From NCBI GenBank assembly GCA_965153455.1, contig OZ234503.1:930001-994000 (forward strand): a DNA stretch of 64,000 bases, read 5' to 3'. This stretch comes from Sphagnum compactum. Taxonomy: Eukaryota > Bryophyta > Sphagnopsida > Sphagnales. A model generated the notes under the pieces. That model saw nothing but the letters and a program-made list of their open reading frames with translations. It did no database searches and was not told where the DNA came from. This document shows, piece by piece, positions 46,270 through 60,245 of this stretch; position 1 is the stretch's first letter, and the number at the start of each line of letters is the position of its first letter. Both the position numbers and the translations under genes were made by a program.

Positions 46270-49200
46270 CTATCGACCTGGTTCAGACAGCATGACAAAT
46301 AGTTCATCATCTGTGATGGCCCCTTGCTCCATTGCACTCTCCAATGGAGTCTTGCCGAAACTGTCTGTTGCCACTGGATTAGATCCTCTGCAAAAAGATT
46401 TTTTTGGATGTGAGCCAGTGTTATGATTTGAAGATGATTTCCATGTGGCACAATTTTAAATTGCCATCTCTAAAGCAAGGAGGACATTTGTCTTGACCAC
46501 TTCCATTGAAAGGAAGTTGACCACCCAGGTCTTAGCAAAGGTGGGATGAAAGAAAAGGGGTCGCCACAAGCTTACACCAAAGGAGATACATAGAGGCCTA
46601 GGTCACTTTCATCCTTTGCTTCTGCACCACTGAAAGAATTGACTTCTGCACTGGAATTGCACAATATGCTTGACCCTAGCAACTTTTCCAGGGCCACTAA
46701 CAGAAAGTACAGCCCAGTGCATATGCACAAGTACAAGTCAAATGCCAACTACCCCCTGGAATTCCCCAGCACAGGAAATGGAAGATGCAGATTTAGGACG
46801 ACTCAAAACAATGGTTAGGAGTTCCACTAATATCCTATGCAAAGTTGAATGACTATCCACAAGTACCTTGTCAAGAGTAGCTTGGCACACAAGTTTTTGC
46901 CACTCAAAATGCAGTAATGCAGAGGTGTCCGACCCTGGGCATCGGTGGTACTGACTTGTGCCCTATGCTGGAGCAGAAGTTCAATCAGGCTCAGATCCCC
47001 AATCTGACATGCCACGTGCAGGAGTGTGCATCCCCGTGTATCTTTGAGGCTGGTCCCAGGTTGTTCATTGGCTGCTGGACTGCTCGTAGGTGCCCTAGGT
47101 CCTGGGCTTGAAGATGCTGATCGTAACTCCACTGCACTTTGCACAGAGTGATTCCCAACTAGTGGTCCACTCCAGTTGCTTCGACCATGTTGAGACCCAC
47201 TGTTTCTCCGTGAGAGTGCTGTTGCAATGGTTGCCACCAATGGCAATCTAGAGGATTCCCCAGCTCCCATTGCTTGTTCCAATGTTGTGTTGGGGTTGGC
47301 ATCAGCAGTTATGAGCAAGCGGAGTGCTAGTTGCTGCTTGTTCATCTGGACGGCATCCCAGATCCGCCTGGACACAGTTGGACCCCGTGAATCCACCTTT
47401 AACCTCTGCACAAATCTTTTTTCAACATACTGCAGAAAAGGACACAATCCAAGTGTCAGTGTTTCATATTCAATGCAGCAAATCAAAAAATAGCACATAC
47501 ATGTAAATCTGCTTAAATTCAATCACTGATTCAATGTGATTCAATCCAGTTTGAAATTTCTATTTTCTCCCACAGGTATCAGTACAAAGAGGGTAGATTC
47601 ATAATTATTGAAAAGGTCTCACACTTACAACTTGAGTCAACCTGAAGAGAATTGAGAAATGACACAATAGGGATATTAAGATTTCAGATTTGATGACACA
47701 TCAGCAAACAGGAAGAAGATGAGACCCAACCAAAGAAAACAGCACAAAAAGAACAAAAACCAAAGCTGACAAGTGGTCTGAACAACAGTGACAGCCACAC
47801 AACCTTCATCAGCTCCTAGTAATAGTTGATTTCAATTGTTACCCAACATGCTGAGTTCTCATCACAGGACCAAGCAGTATCAGAAAGACTTGGTCAAGAT
47901 ACTGGCTAGCTCAACAAGAAAAGAACATAACCAAGGAAACCAAGACAAAAGAAGAACAGAACAAGAAGACAAAGAACCAAACAACAAAGAAATGACAGAA
48001 ACAAGACACAGAACTTTAAGAGCATCATCTTTCGAGGACAAAGTGGGATCTGCTTCATTGCGATATTAGTAGCACATAAGGTAGCACAAATTTTTGAGGA
48101 CACAATGGGCTCTAGTTCATCTTACTATTAGTAGTACTAAAAGGAGCCCGAATGCCTCTGGCAGTGGCTCTAGAGATTTCTGAAGAACCCAGAGATCAAT
48201 ATCTGCATCAAATATCTTGATGCATTCCAAACATAAGACGGCTAGTAGGAATCAAAAGCCAGCTTCACTGGTTTGCACACTAACAAATATGATCAGCAGG
48301 TCTTCTAACCATTAGAGCTCACTCAACTTCAAATTCCGAGGATATCTTCTCATCCACTCTATTTCTCATTTGAAATCCAAGGGATTCAAGAACAATGCAA
48401 GCAACTGATAAACAAGCAAATGATTTCTTTTCTGGTACACACCTTTGCCTGAATGAACTTCTCCTTCACAGGCAGTGGATCCATGGGATCTGGTTTCACT
48501 ATGGGGATATCTGGAGCAGGATGACCCCTATCATTGCTGGCACCCCTGGAACCAAATCAGCATAACCAAAAATCATTACACAAGGATAGGCTGAGAGAAA
48601 TAAGAAGCATAACAAAATAAGGTATAAGGTTTTACAAGCACCTCTCAGCTGATTGTCCTGAAGATAAATGTCTTGTACTGCCCTCTATTGAGAGGCCCTC
48701 CTCCCAAATTGAGTTAGCAAATGCATTTCCAACTGATTGGAAATAGCCAATTACAGATGGCTCCCACACCCTTACATCCAGTGTCAATGATCGTACCTGC
48801 CCACCAGTCAATGTCATCATAAACAGAGCAATCATGATTCTTAACTATAGTGAGTGGCACCTGGGTAGCTAACCTTAAGGATTTTTGAAAACTCCAAAAA
48901 AAAGTAATGCTTGCTCCAAAGTGGACAGTGGCTGTATGATCAAATCACCTGCTATCTTTGAGTTCAATCCAGGTACAAATCTAGTATGCAGGTCCTGGGA
49001 AAAAGAAGTGAAAGAAGGTTCACCTGCGGACATGTATGTCACCTGACATATTAACCTCTGTCCTTATGAACAGCATGCTCAGCCCAAGCATAACTCCCAG
49101 TGTAGAACACAATAAAGGGTTATTAGGTGAAACAAAAGATTCATTGATTTCCTTACCTTGGAGATTTGAACACCAAGATTTCTGTGCACTCCTGAGCACT

Positions 49201-52200
49201 CAATGCAGAGTAAGATACCCAAATTCAAGGATGCCCAATCTGGTTCCGCAGCACCACAATCAGCACAAAAGTCATTCCCAGGCACCCGTTGCAGGATATC
49301 CAAAGGCTTCTCTTGTGGTTCAAGAGCCATTTGAGCTTTCAGGCTACGCCAAGGTGCATGGTCCCTGTGGGAGCTGCTAGAGTGACCCTTTGACATTGCT
49401 GTGTCATCTACAGCATCAATGTCTGTAGAAGTTGCACTTAATGTGCTGCTCTCACTGGGTGTTCTCTGATGGCTTCCGCTCATGGGACTTCGGTATGATC
49501 TCTGCCAATCAATTGAGACAATGTTGATGAAGACAGCGTCAATCAAAGATGAGCTCTATTCCAAGGGAGAAATGACATAGAAAAGGAGCTCTTCTAGAAC
49601 TGCAACATAATGGTTGGACCTGATAACATACTGAGCACAGATTGTAACTAATCTGTTGGATTCACAGCAGTGCAGTATTGGTGAAAAGAACACAAGACTT
49701 GGCAAGGTGCAAACACTTTTTTATCATTTTTTATTTGACACTAGCCAGAGCAGCTTGACTAAGAGCCTCTCCCCTACACTGCAGGTACTGCCTCCTTCCA
49801 GATGTAGGATATATCAGTCTTCAGGCGGTGTTATCATGGGCAGCCACTTTTTCCAAGACATTTTAGACATAATGTGCTTAACTACAGAGTTCATATGGGA
49901 CTGTTGTATCCACCCTAGCTAGGTTGCACATGGTGCGAAGATAGACATAGCTCACCCATTCAACTCCTGGCAACCTCCAGATAACATGGAAGGTGAAGAA
50001 GAAACAGAAACTTATTCAGATTGCATTGTACATGAATGAAAAACAAACCTGGTCAGGAACTTGGTTGCTAAGGAGGGATGCAATAACTCCAGTAATCTTG
50101 TCCATCCAGTCCATTCTGTCAATCACATTCTCTGCCTGCCCATTTTTTAGCACTTCAATTAGAGCTGCAACACCATAAATTATTATTATAATTGAATACC
50201 ACACTCAACAGGGAGGTTCTTGGGATAGTGTGAATAAGACATGCTAGAGAGACATCCATATGACCACCAAAGTAAGTACCTGAAGAGTGTATGTCTTGGA
50301 AGGAGATATGATGCGAAAGCAGAAACGAAGATCTGATTGCTCTGCATCAAGCTTGATGGTGGAAGTCAGCAAATTGACAGTGTGATGAGCTATAGTTTTG
50401 TCATCCTATGACCAGCCCAACCAACCAACCCCAGCCAGAGATCGATTATGCAGTGCCAACATTCTGATTCCTCTGAAATTAAGCATCAACTAAAGTTGAT
50501 TATCATTTCAGATTCCTAGCTTGATGTGATCCCTCTCAACAAGGCTTACAAGTACATTCTAAAGCTTATATCTTAAATTTTGTCTAAATATATTGACAGG
50601 TGCATCTAACCTGGACAACAAGTACAAGGAACAAATCTGTGCATAATATTACCAACAGCAACTCTCTTATCAAGGCTACCTGCTTAGAAAAAAATGCTGA
50701 GCATTTCTTCATACTACAAATTGTAATATTCGAGCTGATGGAAGGCTACTCCAGCTATATAAAAGGATGTAAGTACCACCCACCAGACATCACAATGACT
50801 GCTGTAACCCTCACCATCCACTTTAGGAGAATGAAGACCTAGATCAAGATGTCCTCAAAGCAATAAAACTTACTGTGGGTTTGCCCCATTGTTTCCGGTA
50901 GTAGTACAACATTCCTCGGCTATCCAGCACAAAAAACCTACGTTTCCAATCACCTCGCAAGTTTGATGAACGTTTCAGTAAGTAACCCTGCTTTATTGTT
51001 TGTATCTGCCCAGAACAAATAGTCCCACAGTACATTACAATTGATAATCTGAGAGAAAATATTTGCTTTGAGCAAGTTTTCAAATGAAAATCAGCAATTC
51101 ATATGAAAGTAGTGAGAACCCACCTTCCCTCTTGGTGTAGATTGCATGACAGCCTCTATCAATTTATGGGAACTGCGGCCAACAGCCTGAATTCCATCCC
51201 CAGTTGCCAAGCTGTCCACATCACTAAATGAACGTTGATTTTCTCGCTCCATCTGTCGGCGATATTCCTGCATCCGATCTGCAAGTGCTGCTTGCTCATA
51301 ATTGGCTCTTTCTCGTGATTGTTGAGCATAAGTCAGCACCTGTCCCATCCCATCATCCATGATATTCACAGATTTCACAGGATAAGAACTACAATATCAG
51401 TAATGAACAGTATAAACTAACATGAATTGTACAAGTGTACAAAAGGTCTAGTTGTTGCTGAATGTGCAAGCATGAGTTTATGTTCCACCAGGTTTCTCCT
51501 GAACCATCATATGTCTACTACACTACTCTGCAAAGCCACTGAGACTGAGCTTGACAACACATGATTGTGTACGGGTATCAGAATCTCCAACAAAACACAG
51601 AAAAACACTGCTTCAAGAAAGAGAATGAAGAACTGTGTCCATAATTTACCTGATGTATGTATGGTTCCATCTGATGCAGCAACTCATAGCCCTGCAATAT
51701 CATCTTGCTGTTAGCCAGGTATTAAAAGACTATATCAACATCAGAAAAATCAAATGTCTTCAGGAAAACTTGCCTGTTTGAAGTAACGCAGGTGAGCATC
51801 CATTGATCCACTCACAGCTTCTAAGAATTCAAATTTTTTCTTTGCTTCTATGTTAGAAAGAGCTGTCATCTGCAAGAGTTCATCAACCAAAAGCTTGTCA
51901 TCATCAACAACTATAAGTCAAATAGTAGATCCCAAACTTTAGATCAATACATAATGAACTCTAACCACATGCCAGGGGCATAAATCTCCAACAGGATTCA
52001 AAATAGAACTCAAATTTGTCCATTGACTAGGTTCAGACATTGATCATCTGGCTTCCTGGTAAGCTCCCTTTACATCTAAAAGATTTAGAAATGAATAATC
52101 TTAAGGTGGAATGACAGCTGGATCCAAGGGAAACCTACCAGGTTGAACCGAGCTTGTTCAAACTGGGACTTTGCATTCCGCAGATCCTGTTGTAATGAAG

Positions 52201-55085
52201 AGAAACAATGCAATGGGTCAAACTCATGTCACCAAAAGTAAACAAAAGTGACCTGCATTTTACAATCATCAATCATCACCAACTTGACCAAAATTTTCCA
52301 CATTCATCAGAACTTACACAAACACAACTTTACGCTCACAGTCTCATGTCAAAATCAAAGACACGCAAAACCCAAGATAATTAAAGACAAAAAATTGAGC
52401 TTAAAATTCAATGCCACTCTAGCAGAAAGGTGAAAAGAACCCAATAATACCTCCTCAGCCTCTGCAACCACCTCAACCTTTGCATCTTTCTTCAGTGACA
52501 AAAATTTCTCTCGCACCTGCAAGTCAAGTCATTTGAGTCATTTCTTCCTGTGTTAAATTATGTTATTACTACCTGTCCTGCTTCACCCATTCTGTAGCAA
52601 GCATCAGATAGCATACAGACCTGAACAGTACACCCAGAGCAAAACTCAGATTGACTGCTGCTTCAGATGAATGTTAAAGCCCTGTTTTCTGGAGGACATG
52701 GGACAGTGGCTACAGAGAGCTTGAATCCAACAGCCTCATAAGTACTGATAAATCACTGATGACAAGGTACACCCAAAATTGAAAATATATAACTTTCATG
52801 AGTATTGAGAAATCTATATACTTAAAACTAAAAGTAACCAGAACCCAGCAAAAACTATCACTTAAGTCAAAAAAGGAAAAAAATCCAGATAATGAACAGT
52901 GAAGAAGAAAGACACAGAAGGGAAGAAGTAGTTCAAAATCAGCTGTAAGACTAACAGTATGAAGGGAAGTGAGAGTCTCTCAATTGTTCAGTGACCATCA
53001 ACAGTAAAATATATGATAGTGATGTTTCTATAACAACATTCCCACTACTTCATCAGCTCCCTACATTGAGTAGGGGACAATGTAATGAGTAGTCTGCATA
53101 CCCAAATTTTCAAAACAGATAAGTGCATGACATGGATACACTCTTAATTACAGGTACACTCCTATCCAGCTTACTTGATCATAATGCAAGCTGGCCTTAT
53201 CAAACCGCTTCCGAACTTCCTGCACAAATGTACAACATTCATGATGAGTACAAACACATTCAAACTGTTGAAGGACAGTCCTACACTAGAATTCCTTCAT
53301 CTCAAACCAAATTGTACAGACAGGCCACTCACAGAAATCCATGACATGCACTCATATAAGCTCCAACTAAGTCAATGTCCTTACAGGTAAAAGACAAGTT
53401 GAACCACAAGCTGAGCCACAGTTAAAAGCCATTCTTTGTCAGGGATGACCATATTTGGATCTATCTGCAGGTACTAAACTGGGAGACTGCTACAGCTCTC
53501 CTCCATAAAGATGAGTGGGATCACTCTTGTAAGCAACTGTGGGACTCAGCAAAACAAGGCCAACCAACAGGTAGCTGTGAGAAATGGATTGTTCCATTCC
53601 TTGCAGCAACAAGAACAAAAGCCCAATGGACACCATGACTACAGCTATGAAATGGCAATCATCAGGCCAGACATATCCTTAGTTGAAAGCTCCTCACCAA
53701 CCTTGACATTCTGCAATCAGTCAACCCCCAAAAAGAGAAATCAGGTCATTACATGTAAGCCCTGTTCTAGAGTCTACCAAAGCTCAGAGTGAGTACTAAC
53801 TCATGCAAAGACACTGCTAAGTCCCAGCACATCTATGTCAGTGGCTCTGATTGGCACAGGATGGAGAAATGTCACATAGTTCCTCCTGGGAAAGAAGGGG
53901 CACACACCTTGACATCTTGAAGATCGATGCTCACAAACTGTGTCAGACGGTCATTTAGCATGTGCTCAACCTGCATCACCCCTTGGAAATATCACTGATA
54001 ACTACAGTGGGGCCACTGAGAACAGATAATGCATCAAGGACCCACTAAATGCATTGGGTACACAATCAGGGGAGCAAAGATGCAGTGACTACCTGTGAAC
54101 GTAGAACCTCCTTGTAAGTTCCTATCTCCCTCAGTGCAATTGTGAACTTTGTCATCACAGGGCCTATACAGTCACAAGTTGTGTTCAGAAGGGATGTCCA
54201 GGGATTAGCATGTGCAACCACAGGATGTAAGATAATCAGAGATGGGGCAGCAAAGGAAAAACCTCCAACTGCAACGCTAATTGGATCATCATGGCCTCCT
54301 CCAAAGGTCTCCAAAGCACTTGCAAAGGCAATATCCCCATCATATGCCTCACCAAGCCCCTCCCTGCAGCTCCATCAACACCATGTTATTTACTCAAAGC
54401 CAGGAGCATGTCAAGAACTTGCATGAACAAACAAAAATCCCACAACATGCCTACCAGTAAGTGATCCAGAGCCAGCTGAGACTAAACAATGTCATCCTGT
54501 TGGGAATGTAAGCCAGAAAATGGGTTGCAAATATTACGTATATTTGCGGCAGCCTTTGTAAAATCGTTGACATCGCTCCCTCAATGCCTCTGCACTTTCC
54601 TCGAGAGCTTGAAGCTGTGAACCAATGTGTGAAGTTTAGAACTGTTAATGAAATTGTCTCAATGACAAAATGTACTGACACCACACTTTCACATGACAAC
54701 ATGCTTACCACTGTGCAAATGCAATCCAAATTACAGATTACCAATACTTGTGACAAACTTAAATCCATGAAAGCATTCCTCAAGCTGCAACAACAGGCCA
54801 GAATTGAGGCTTTTGTCCTCCCATTGTTGATGCATTGAGAAGAACACAGATTGTGCAGCCTGTGAGAACATACTGTTTCACCATAGCCCTGACAGTCCAT
54901 TCTAACATTATTGGCTTCAGCACATATATCCAACCAGCATCCAGGGGTAAGTGCAGGAAACAGTGCAGGAAATAGTTGTTGCAAGCACTGCACCCTGGAG
55001 GAACGAGGAGGACAAGCTTGAGGAGAGAAGCAATAGTTACCTGCTTCCGGAACATTGGAGAATCATCGAGCTTTGCAAAATGCAT
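46270..55085 (-). CDS. BAR-PH-ArfGAP-ankyrin protein (ARF GTPase-activating protein, AGD1-4 class)
   Basis: Nineteen exons, 832 codons, all phases agree: 55085-55041, 54614-54538, 54363-54263, 54163-54093, 53970-53908, 53219-53175, 52516-52451, 52186-52139, 51869-51774, 51691-51650, 51339-51124, 51005-50874, 50405-50280, 50135-50049, 49501-49157, 48796-48642, 48545-48443, 47429-46867, 46387-46270. Domains: BAR (about 1-225; [27 protein letters not shown]), PH (about 290-400; [20 protein letters not shown]), ArfGAP zinc finger (CADC...CIEC, Cys484/487/504/507, arginine finger in SGVHRNLG, Arg512), and ankyrin repeats near the C-terminus ([27 protein letters not shown]). Family members stimulate GTP hydrolysis by ARF on curved, phosphoinositide-bearing Golgi and endosome membranes; Arabidopsis AGD3 (VAN3/SFC) is needed for vein continuity. 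About 830 residues is the usual length. All catalytic residues are present. Which AGD paralogue it represents is not decided. Confidence 0.96.
51692..51773 (-). other. GC-AG intron in the ArfGAP gene
   Basis: The exon ending RYFKQ is followed on the minus strand by GCAAGT, not GT. CAG|GCAAGT is the standard strong form of the rare GC donor. The exon phases before and after (96 and 42 bases) fit only this junction, and the protein reads on with [10 protein letters not shown] as in the family. Confidence 0.88.
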
Positions 55086-55984
55086 AGCTGCGGAATTGAT
55101 TTACCACTTGGCGTTATAGCCTGTTCCTCATAAACAAAACTGTTCACTGGCTCTACTTTCCGACACAGCACGATATTTCCACCTTCACGTCCTCCAGAAC
55201 CGGCAACGAGATAGGTAATCCGTTTTTAGGGTTTGAGCACCAAAAACAGCACCAGTGCATGATCACTTCTCAGAAAGGTATCACCTCCTTGTACCAGCTC
55301 AGATGCACCCAGAAAAGTCCACACGAATACGCGAGGAAGCGGCAGTTCATAAGAATAACATCACTCAAATCCTTGAAACAACTTCAAGCCCCAACGAATA
55401 CTAGCGACTTGTACCTTGGACGACTGCTATCATCCGCAACCATTGTTTTCCCCCTTTCTGCAACAGATGCAGCTCCAATTCCTACTGAAACAGCACGGCA
55501 ACAAACACATGAAACTTTTCCTGCTTGAAAAACGACGATCGCAATTCCAGGTCGCACTCGAACGAACGCGGCAAGAAAGTGTGCAATAAACAGACTTTCT
55601 TACTTACTTACTTACTTCTTGACGCAAGGAGGAAAAGAGTCCGTCGATGTCGCCGCACAGCACAAACCCCAGCAGGCAAGCAGGCAGGCAGGAAGGCACG
55701 AAGAGAGGAAGCAAAAGTGATACAATACTGCCGTTCTCAGGTTCCAACTTGGAGAAGAAATACTGGACAGAAACTCAAACCGATTGTTCCTGGACCGAGA
55801 AGAAAGTGTAACATCTAGAGAGAGTTGTAACAAGCGGAGAAATAGTCACAAAAGTGAACAGAAATCAAGGAAGGAGCAGCATCACTCATTCCAAATCGCA
55901 CGCAAACACGGAGCGCGCGACACGGCAACAAGCGCACTTCATCTCTTCTCTTCTGTCGCTCCCTCTCGCGCCCGCACAAACCCT
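55086..55984 (-). promoter_or_regulatory. ArfGAP 5' leader and promoter region (borders unknown)
   Basis: Higher GC than the DNA beyond 55985. It contains a short (CTTA)n run at about 55597-55616 and CAGG repeats at 55670-55690. Short open stretches on both strands show no known domain. No TATA box could be placed with confidence. Confidence 0.4.
55226..55234 (-). promoter_or_regulatory. Telo-box upstream of the ArfGAP start
   Basis: The minus strand reads AAACCCTAA about 140 bases before the ATG. This element is known from the 5' regions of plant genes active in dividing cells. A chance match is possible, as telomere-like motifs are common in this window. Confidence 0.4.
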
Positions 55985-56260
55985 CTTGCCACCTTCTTAC
56001 TAACAACTTACTAACCATTAGTTTTAACCAACAGCCTCTTACTAAGAACTTATTAACCGGTAATATTAACTAGCAGCTTCTTACTAACAACTCATTAACC
56101 AGCACTGTTAACCACCAACTTAGTAACCAGTACCATTTGACCACGAACTTCCTGACCAATACTACTAACCAGTAGCTTCTTACTAACAACATATTTATTA
56201 GTACTATTAACTGGCAACTTACTATCCAATAGTATTCACTAGCAGCTTTTTGTAACTTAT
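55985..56260. repeat. Degenerate 42-50 bp minisatellite upstream of the ArfGAP gene
   Basis: CTTCTTACTAACAACTTA-like starts occur at 55993, 56035, 56077 and 56176, each followed by TTAACCAGTACTATTAACCAGCAAC-like sequence. A weaker echo lies at 56605-56690. The array begins where the GC-richer promoter region stops. Confidence 0.8.
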
Positions 56261-59200
56261 TAACTATTGCACTACCTTTACCATTTCAGCAACAAATTGC
56301 TGAATAATTATTTAAATTTGAAATCTTAACTTTGGCACCTGGTGTTTTAATTCTGAAATTTTTGGTAGGTAACGACTATAGAAAATAATTAATAAAATTT
56401 TGTTATTGTTATGCAACAATCTAGTGTGTCTAGACGTTTTAGATTCAAGTTTTTATTATGGAAGGTTTGCAATTCAAATCCTGACAATTGAACTTTTAAA
56501 TTTATTAAAATTTCAACACAAATAATGAATAAATTTTCAAAAGTTCAGTAAAAAAAATTAAAAAATAAATTATGCCGAAATGGTAAAGGTACCACAATAT
56601 AATTATTAACTAGCAACTTCTTATTAAAAGTTTTTTTTAACTAGTACTTTTAATTAGTAATTTATTATTAACAATTTACTAACTATAAGATATCTTTCTA
56701 AACGGTGTATAGCACGCTCCAATCGGATCTCATTTGACCCTTGCTTTTAAAGGATTTGTGGTCGGGAGTCAAATTCCCAATTTGATTCCCCCCCTTCTTT
56801 TGATCATAATTCATGCAAATCAGGTTTAAATGAATAATGTGAGAGCACTTCAAGCATTTATGTTTCAAAACCTTTCTAATGGTGTCTTGGGGGTCCAATT
56901 TGATGTTTGTTTGCCTTTCCAACCAAGCTCTGAATGTTCATAATTCTTGCACGAGTGCAACTCCCAAAGTGGAAATGCATTTGGGAGTCATTGGGTTTCA
57001 ACCATTGCACTCTCCCCCATTTGTGAGAGTGTGTTTCACACCTAAACACATTTTCGCCTTCATGGGCCCTTAGACTTCACACTTAGTTGTGAACCCAATG
57101 TTAAGGTTGCGAAAATTTTTCATAGGCTATTATTGTCTATTCTAAATTATTTTACCTTAGGTTGTTATATTATATTTTATATTATTTTAAATTTTTATGT
57201 TTAGGATAAAATAATTTATAATAACATAAAGTAAAATGAATAACTTAAAGTGTAATTTGAAATAACATATATTAACTTAAAATAAATAATCTAAAGTATA
57301 GCCTAAGGTTAATTGAATAATTTAATTTAAAATAAATTAAAGTAAAAAGCCTATAATAAGCTAGCTAGGATACCTTAAAATAGAATAACGTATAATGATT
57401 TAGGGTATATCATAAAGTAGCATAATGGTATTTAAAACAATAACATAAAAATAAACTTATTTATTACAGTAAATTATTTAAAAAAATAATGTCAACTAGT
57501 AGTGAAGCACGATGTTTACATAGTGATATTATAGCGAAATTATAGTGAAATAACTTTAACTATGGTGAATTCACTAAAGTGTAATGAACTTTTTTCACTA
57601 TTAAGGTCTCATAGTGATTTAGGCTAGTGAACTGCACCCCACTTTTGTATCAGTGCATAATCGAAAAAGAAAGTGAAAACCCATTTTTCATAAGAAGGGG
57701 AGGTAGTGGTATGTTCACAAAATACACCAAATGGCAAGCATATTTCGAAATGGATTAAAGAAAATATGAAAATGTTACAATTGGAAGCATCAAGGAAGAA
57801 ATTGAAGCTCAATCACCCATTGCACAAGTTGAAAAGCAAGATGACTCAATTGCAAATGTCCAAATGTAAATTTTTTTGTAACCAAATTGAAATAACTTGT
57901 ATTCTCACTTTGAATTGAAGAATAGACTCAAAAAGTGAAAAACTACATATAATTGTTAAACATCTTATAAGAATATGGGATGAAATACTTCCCATTAAAT
58001 CTTGCGTGCAATTTATGAATAGCTTCAATGTGCCATGGTTAGCATATTACAAGCAAACATTGGGGCTGCAAAATGCATTAACCCATGGGCAAAATAACAC
58101 CAAAAGCTAACAACCTCCCCAAATCTACATCTAGTATGTCTTTATTAGGATGTAGGGTTTTAACCTCTTTAGAGTATTATAATGTGTAGGCTGCTTCTTA
58201 GCATATAAAAATATATTTCAATTGTTAATGGGAGCAAATTTTGTGAGAATTTGGAAATGTTTTGCATGGGACAATCTACTATAAGGTGATTTGTTATATG
58301 CAACTTTTGGTTTATGTTCCACAACCATCTACTACAACAAATGCAAGATTAAATGTGTTGGATGTGGAAATATCCAAATAATTGTTAAAGAATGGCACTT
58401 TGATGGAATATAATTAGCATGGATTGGTCACCACTAATAGTGAGTTCATGGTGATTTTCTTATAAATGGATATAATGCATCTAGTGCTAAACTGGGGTGT
58501 TATTGGAATTTCAGATTCATTGCAGAAAACATGAGGTTGTAAACATGAGCTTTTTCCCCCTAAAATAACTTGATGTACATAATCTACAATGAATATTTAA
58601 AACCCTTATTGATAAAAAAAATAGAAAAAAAATAAAGTTGTGCAAAAATTGTGGATTTAAGAAATAAGCCAAGAGCATGGCAAATCTAACTTAAAGAAAC
58701 TTTCAAAAATTACACTTTTCTTGATTGAGAAAAAGGGGGGGGGGGGGGGTGAATGTTTAACAAGGTGCCCTATCCTATCCATCAAAGATTAGGCTTTTAA
58801 GTTTGACCAAAGCTTATTTGCGATAGTAGTGAACATATGTTCAAATCTAAATAAAGGGAAATTTCTTGGGAAAAATAGTGGTGTTGAATGTCAAGATGAT
58901 AGAGGGATAATGAAGATGCAACTTAACTCACAAAATTCATAGAGGGATAGAGGGAAAATTTGGATGATAGAGGGATAATGAAGATTTTCCCTTAACTCTT
59001 AGCTCCCTTTTCAACAAAAATAAAATTGGAGCAAAATTATATCATGTGGGAAGGACATAAATTGTGTATGTAGCTTTCCTTTGTTGTGATTTGTTGTTAT
59101 TGTTTAAAATATGAGTGATTTGCAGCAGGTTTGAACATTTGTACTTGGTATGACACAAACCATGATATTGACTTAATGTCATGGTATTTAATTGAATTAT

Positions 59201-59544
59201 AATATCATATTATGCATTCCAAGTTCTTAGATATCAATTGAGACTATTTCATTCATGTAAAATAAGAAATAAAATCTTTATAGTAATGTAGTTGTTATAA
59301 TAATGTAGATACTGCTCCATGTGCAATGGCAACTATTAGATATGAAATCTTTAAAAATTTGGGTGGAGAAAATGCATATGAACTATTTGAATTCTAAGCA
59401 TAGATATACTAGTTATCAGATACATACCCACATGTGCATGCATGAACATCACCAAATATCAATGGTTGTAATTTGTAAAACATCTGAAATGACAAAAGGA
59501 ATAATGTTTATAAATATGTTTAACATCTAAAATCACATGTAATT
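56261..59544. other. AT-rich DNA, no gene recognised
   Basis: Open stretches are short (at most 74 codons) with no domain. It holds a G homopolymer at 58735-58749 and a small local duplication of GATAGAGGGATAATGAAGA (58899 and 58965). Confidence 0.6.
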
Positions 59545-59875
59545 TTTTTATTTCTTATTCATTTTAAATGATTTAAAGTGTTATAGGAGAACCATCTAAA
59601 GTTTTACAACTCATCTTTGAACTCTAGTAATAATATAGCAACATACAAGGAATTTTTGGGTGTTCAAGAACTAGCCTTTGTAGCATTTGGTGGTTTGTTT
59701 TCTTGAGGTCTTGGCCCCTTCTACTTTGGGGGGCCATAACTTTTTTAATCCTATTTTGTTTTTAATGATTTTTAGTGCACCATATGCACCAATAGGAAGA
59801 GTTCAAGTTTTGTTTGGACAAGGTTCTTGGATCTTGCTTGCATAGAATGTTTAAGTGTCCAGTCACTTGCCTATG
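59545..59875 (+). repeat. Dispersed repeat, partner of 39940-40300 (inverted)
   Basis: Aligns with the reverse complement of the repeat inside the copia element. Begins with the 75 bp module TTCTTATTCATTTTAAATGATTTAAAGTG-TATAGGAG and runs through CTACTTTGGGGGGCCATAAC to GAATGTTTAAGTGT. A copy of just the module is at 5985-6060. Confidence 0.78.
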
Positions 59876-60103
59876 TTGTTGCAACTCAATATGTAATTGA
59901 AAAACAACTAGAAGATTTAACCAATATGCCTTGTTTTTGAATCCCATGTCACAAACTATATAAAGAATGTGTCTTCTCTTATGTTTTCGCACTAAAATAC
60001 ACATGCCATTTTGGGATGAGTTCAAAAAAGCTTAACCCTAAAACCAAAATAAAAAAATAAAAAAATAAAATTTTAAGACTATTTTTAATTCATTTAGTTT
60101 TGT

Positions 60104-60245
60104 ACTTTCCTACCTACTTGCCTACCTATGTAAGTAAGTAGGCCCTATTTTTTTACCTACCTATGTAGGTAGGTAAGTAAGTAGGTATGTAGTGTAGGTA
60201 TGTAAGTTCTAGGACCTACCAACCTATGGTTATGTATCGACCTAC
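60104..60245. repeat. ACCT/AGGT simple repeat with palindromic centre
   Basis: The fourth patch of this tetranucleotide type in the window. TTACCTACCTA and TAGGTAGGTAA face each other around two bases near 60165, an 11 bp near-continuous palindrome; beyond it the strand composition flips from ACCT to AGGT. Confidence 0.85.

Noticed and set aside
57100-57480. Possible long inverted repeat in AT-rich sequence
   Set aside because: On closer reading the arms match only in AT-rich words.
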